NCBI GenBank assembly: GCA_015486685.1 | Contig: WFRC01000220.1 | Coordinates: 1 to 5,644 of the forward strand | Direction of reading: 5' to 3' | Source of the DNA: Caldifarciminota bacterium | Lineage (GTDB): Bacteria; Hydrothermota; UBA3072; WFRC01 | DNA length: 5,644 nt | In this document: positions 5,568 through 5,644 of the stretch, in pieces | Numbering within the stretch: position 1 is the stretch's first letter | Layout of the letters: each line of letters starts with the position of its first letter | Made by a program: the position numbers and the translations under genes | Notes under the pieces: model-generated | Databases searched by the model: none | What the model saw: the letters and a program-made list of their open reading frames with translations, nothing else | What the model was told of the DNA's origin: nothing

Positions 5568-5644
5568 CCCAATATAACTACCAATAAAAATAAATCAAGA
5601 CATTTTCAGTATTTTTTCTCTCCCTTGATGTCTACCTGTGCGTG

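Noticed and set aside
5571..5598. Promoter for the YihY-family gene: TTGATT (5598-5593), 16-nt spacer, TATATT (5576-5571) on the minus strand
   Set aside because: The hexamers are reasonable, but transcription would start at about 5564, inside the AAAGGAGG ribosome binding site, which would leave a truncated site. The true promoter may lie beyond the window.
5595..5642. C-terminal end of an upstream minus-strand gene entering from the right edge
   Set aside because: Two minus frames stay open from the edge, one stopping at 5595 (ending REKILKMS) and one at 5606 (ending VDIKGEKKY). With 12-15 codons each, neither can be preferred or recognised.
1..5644. Mobile elements, CRISPR arrays, tRNA or rRNA genes, toxin-antitoxin or defence genes
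   Set aside because: Nearly every base is accounted for by housekeeping genes and the riboswitch region; I saw no direct-repeat array, transposase, terminal inverted repeats or tRNA-like fold.

Overview
This is an AT-rich bacterial window. Every convincing gene lies on the minus strand, so the text below reads from high to low coordinates. The genes use ATG and GTG starts, most have clear AGGAGG-type ribosome binding sites, and TGA and TAG act as ordinary stops, so the standard bacterial code applies. No marker gene allows the lineage to be named.

Layout: a YihY/BrkB-family membrane protein (5543-4710) comes first. A 247-nt gap follows that is nearly filled by control elements: a sigma70-type promoter (TTGACA at 4661-4656, -10 around 4639-4632), a complete FMN riboswitch (about 4624-4509), and a terminator hairpin with a U-run (4506-4467) just before the next start codon. 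A tightly packed operon then runs to the left edge: ribD (4462-3413), ribE (3432-2851), ribBA (2854-1640), ribH (1625-1164), nusB (1164-754) and a calcineurin-like metallophosphoesterase (757-23). A possible further gene begins with an overlapping GTG at 26. Neighbouring genes overlap by 20, 4, 1, 4 and possibly 4 nt; the only gap, between ribBA and ribH, is 14 nt. This suggests one transcript with translational coupling.

The rib genes encode nearly the whole route from GTP and ribulose 5-phosphate to riboflavin. RibBA supplies both starting branches, RibD performs deamination and reduction, RibH makes lumazine and RibE makes riboflavin. The step that dephosphorylates the pyrimidine intermediate has no classical gene here. 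No riboflavin kinase/FAD synthetase is visible either. NusB, a transcription antitermination and rRNA-processing factor, is a common partner of ribH.

The genes themselves are ordinary. The most interesting material is the expression platform. An 8-nt stretch in the 5' side of the aptamer is exactly complementary to the 5' half of the terminator, which is a candidate antiterminator. The terminator palindrome extends almost to the ribD start. ribD has no normal Shine-Dalgarno sequence, but a purine-rich GAAGGAGA lies in the 3' strand of P1 and could be brought close to the start by that hairpin. The other point worth testing is whether the co-operonic phosphoesterase serves the missing phosphatase step. 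I found no convincing undescribed system, mobile element, CRISPR array or RNA gene other than the riboswitch.
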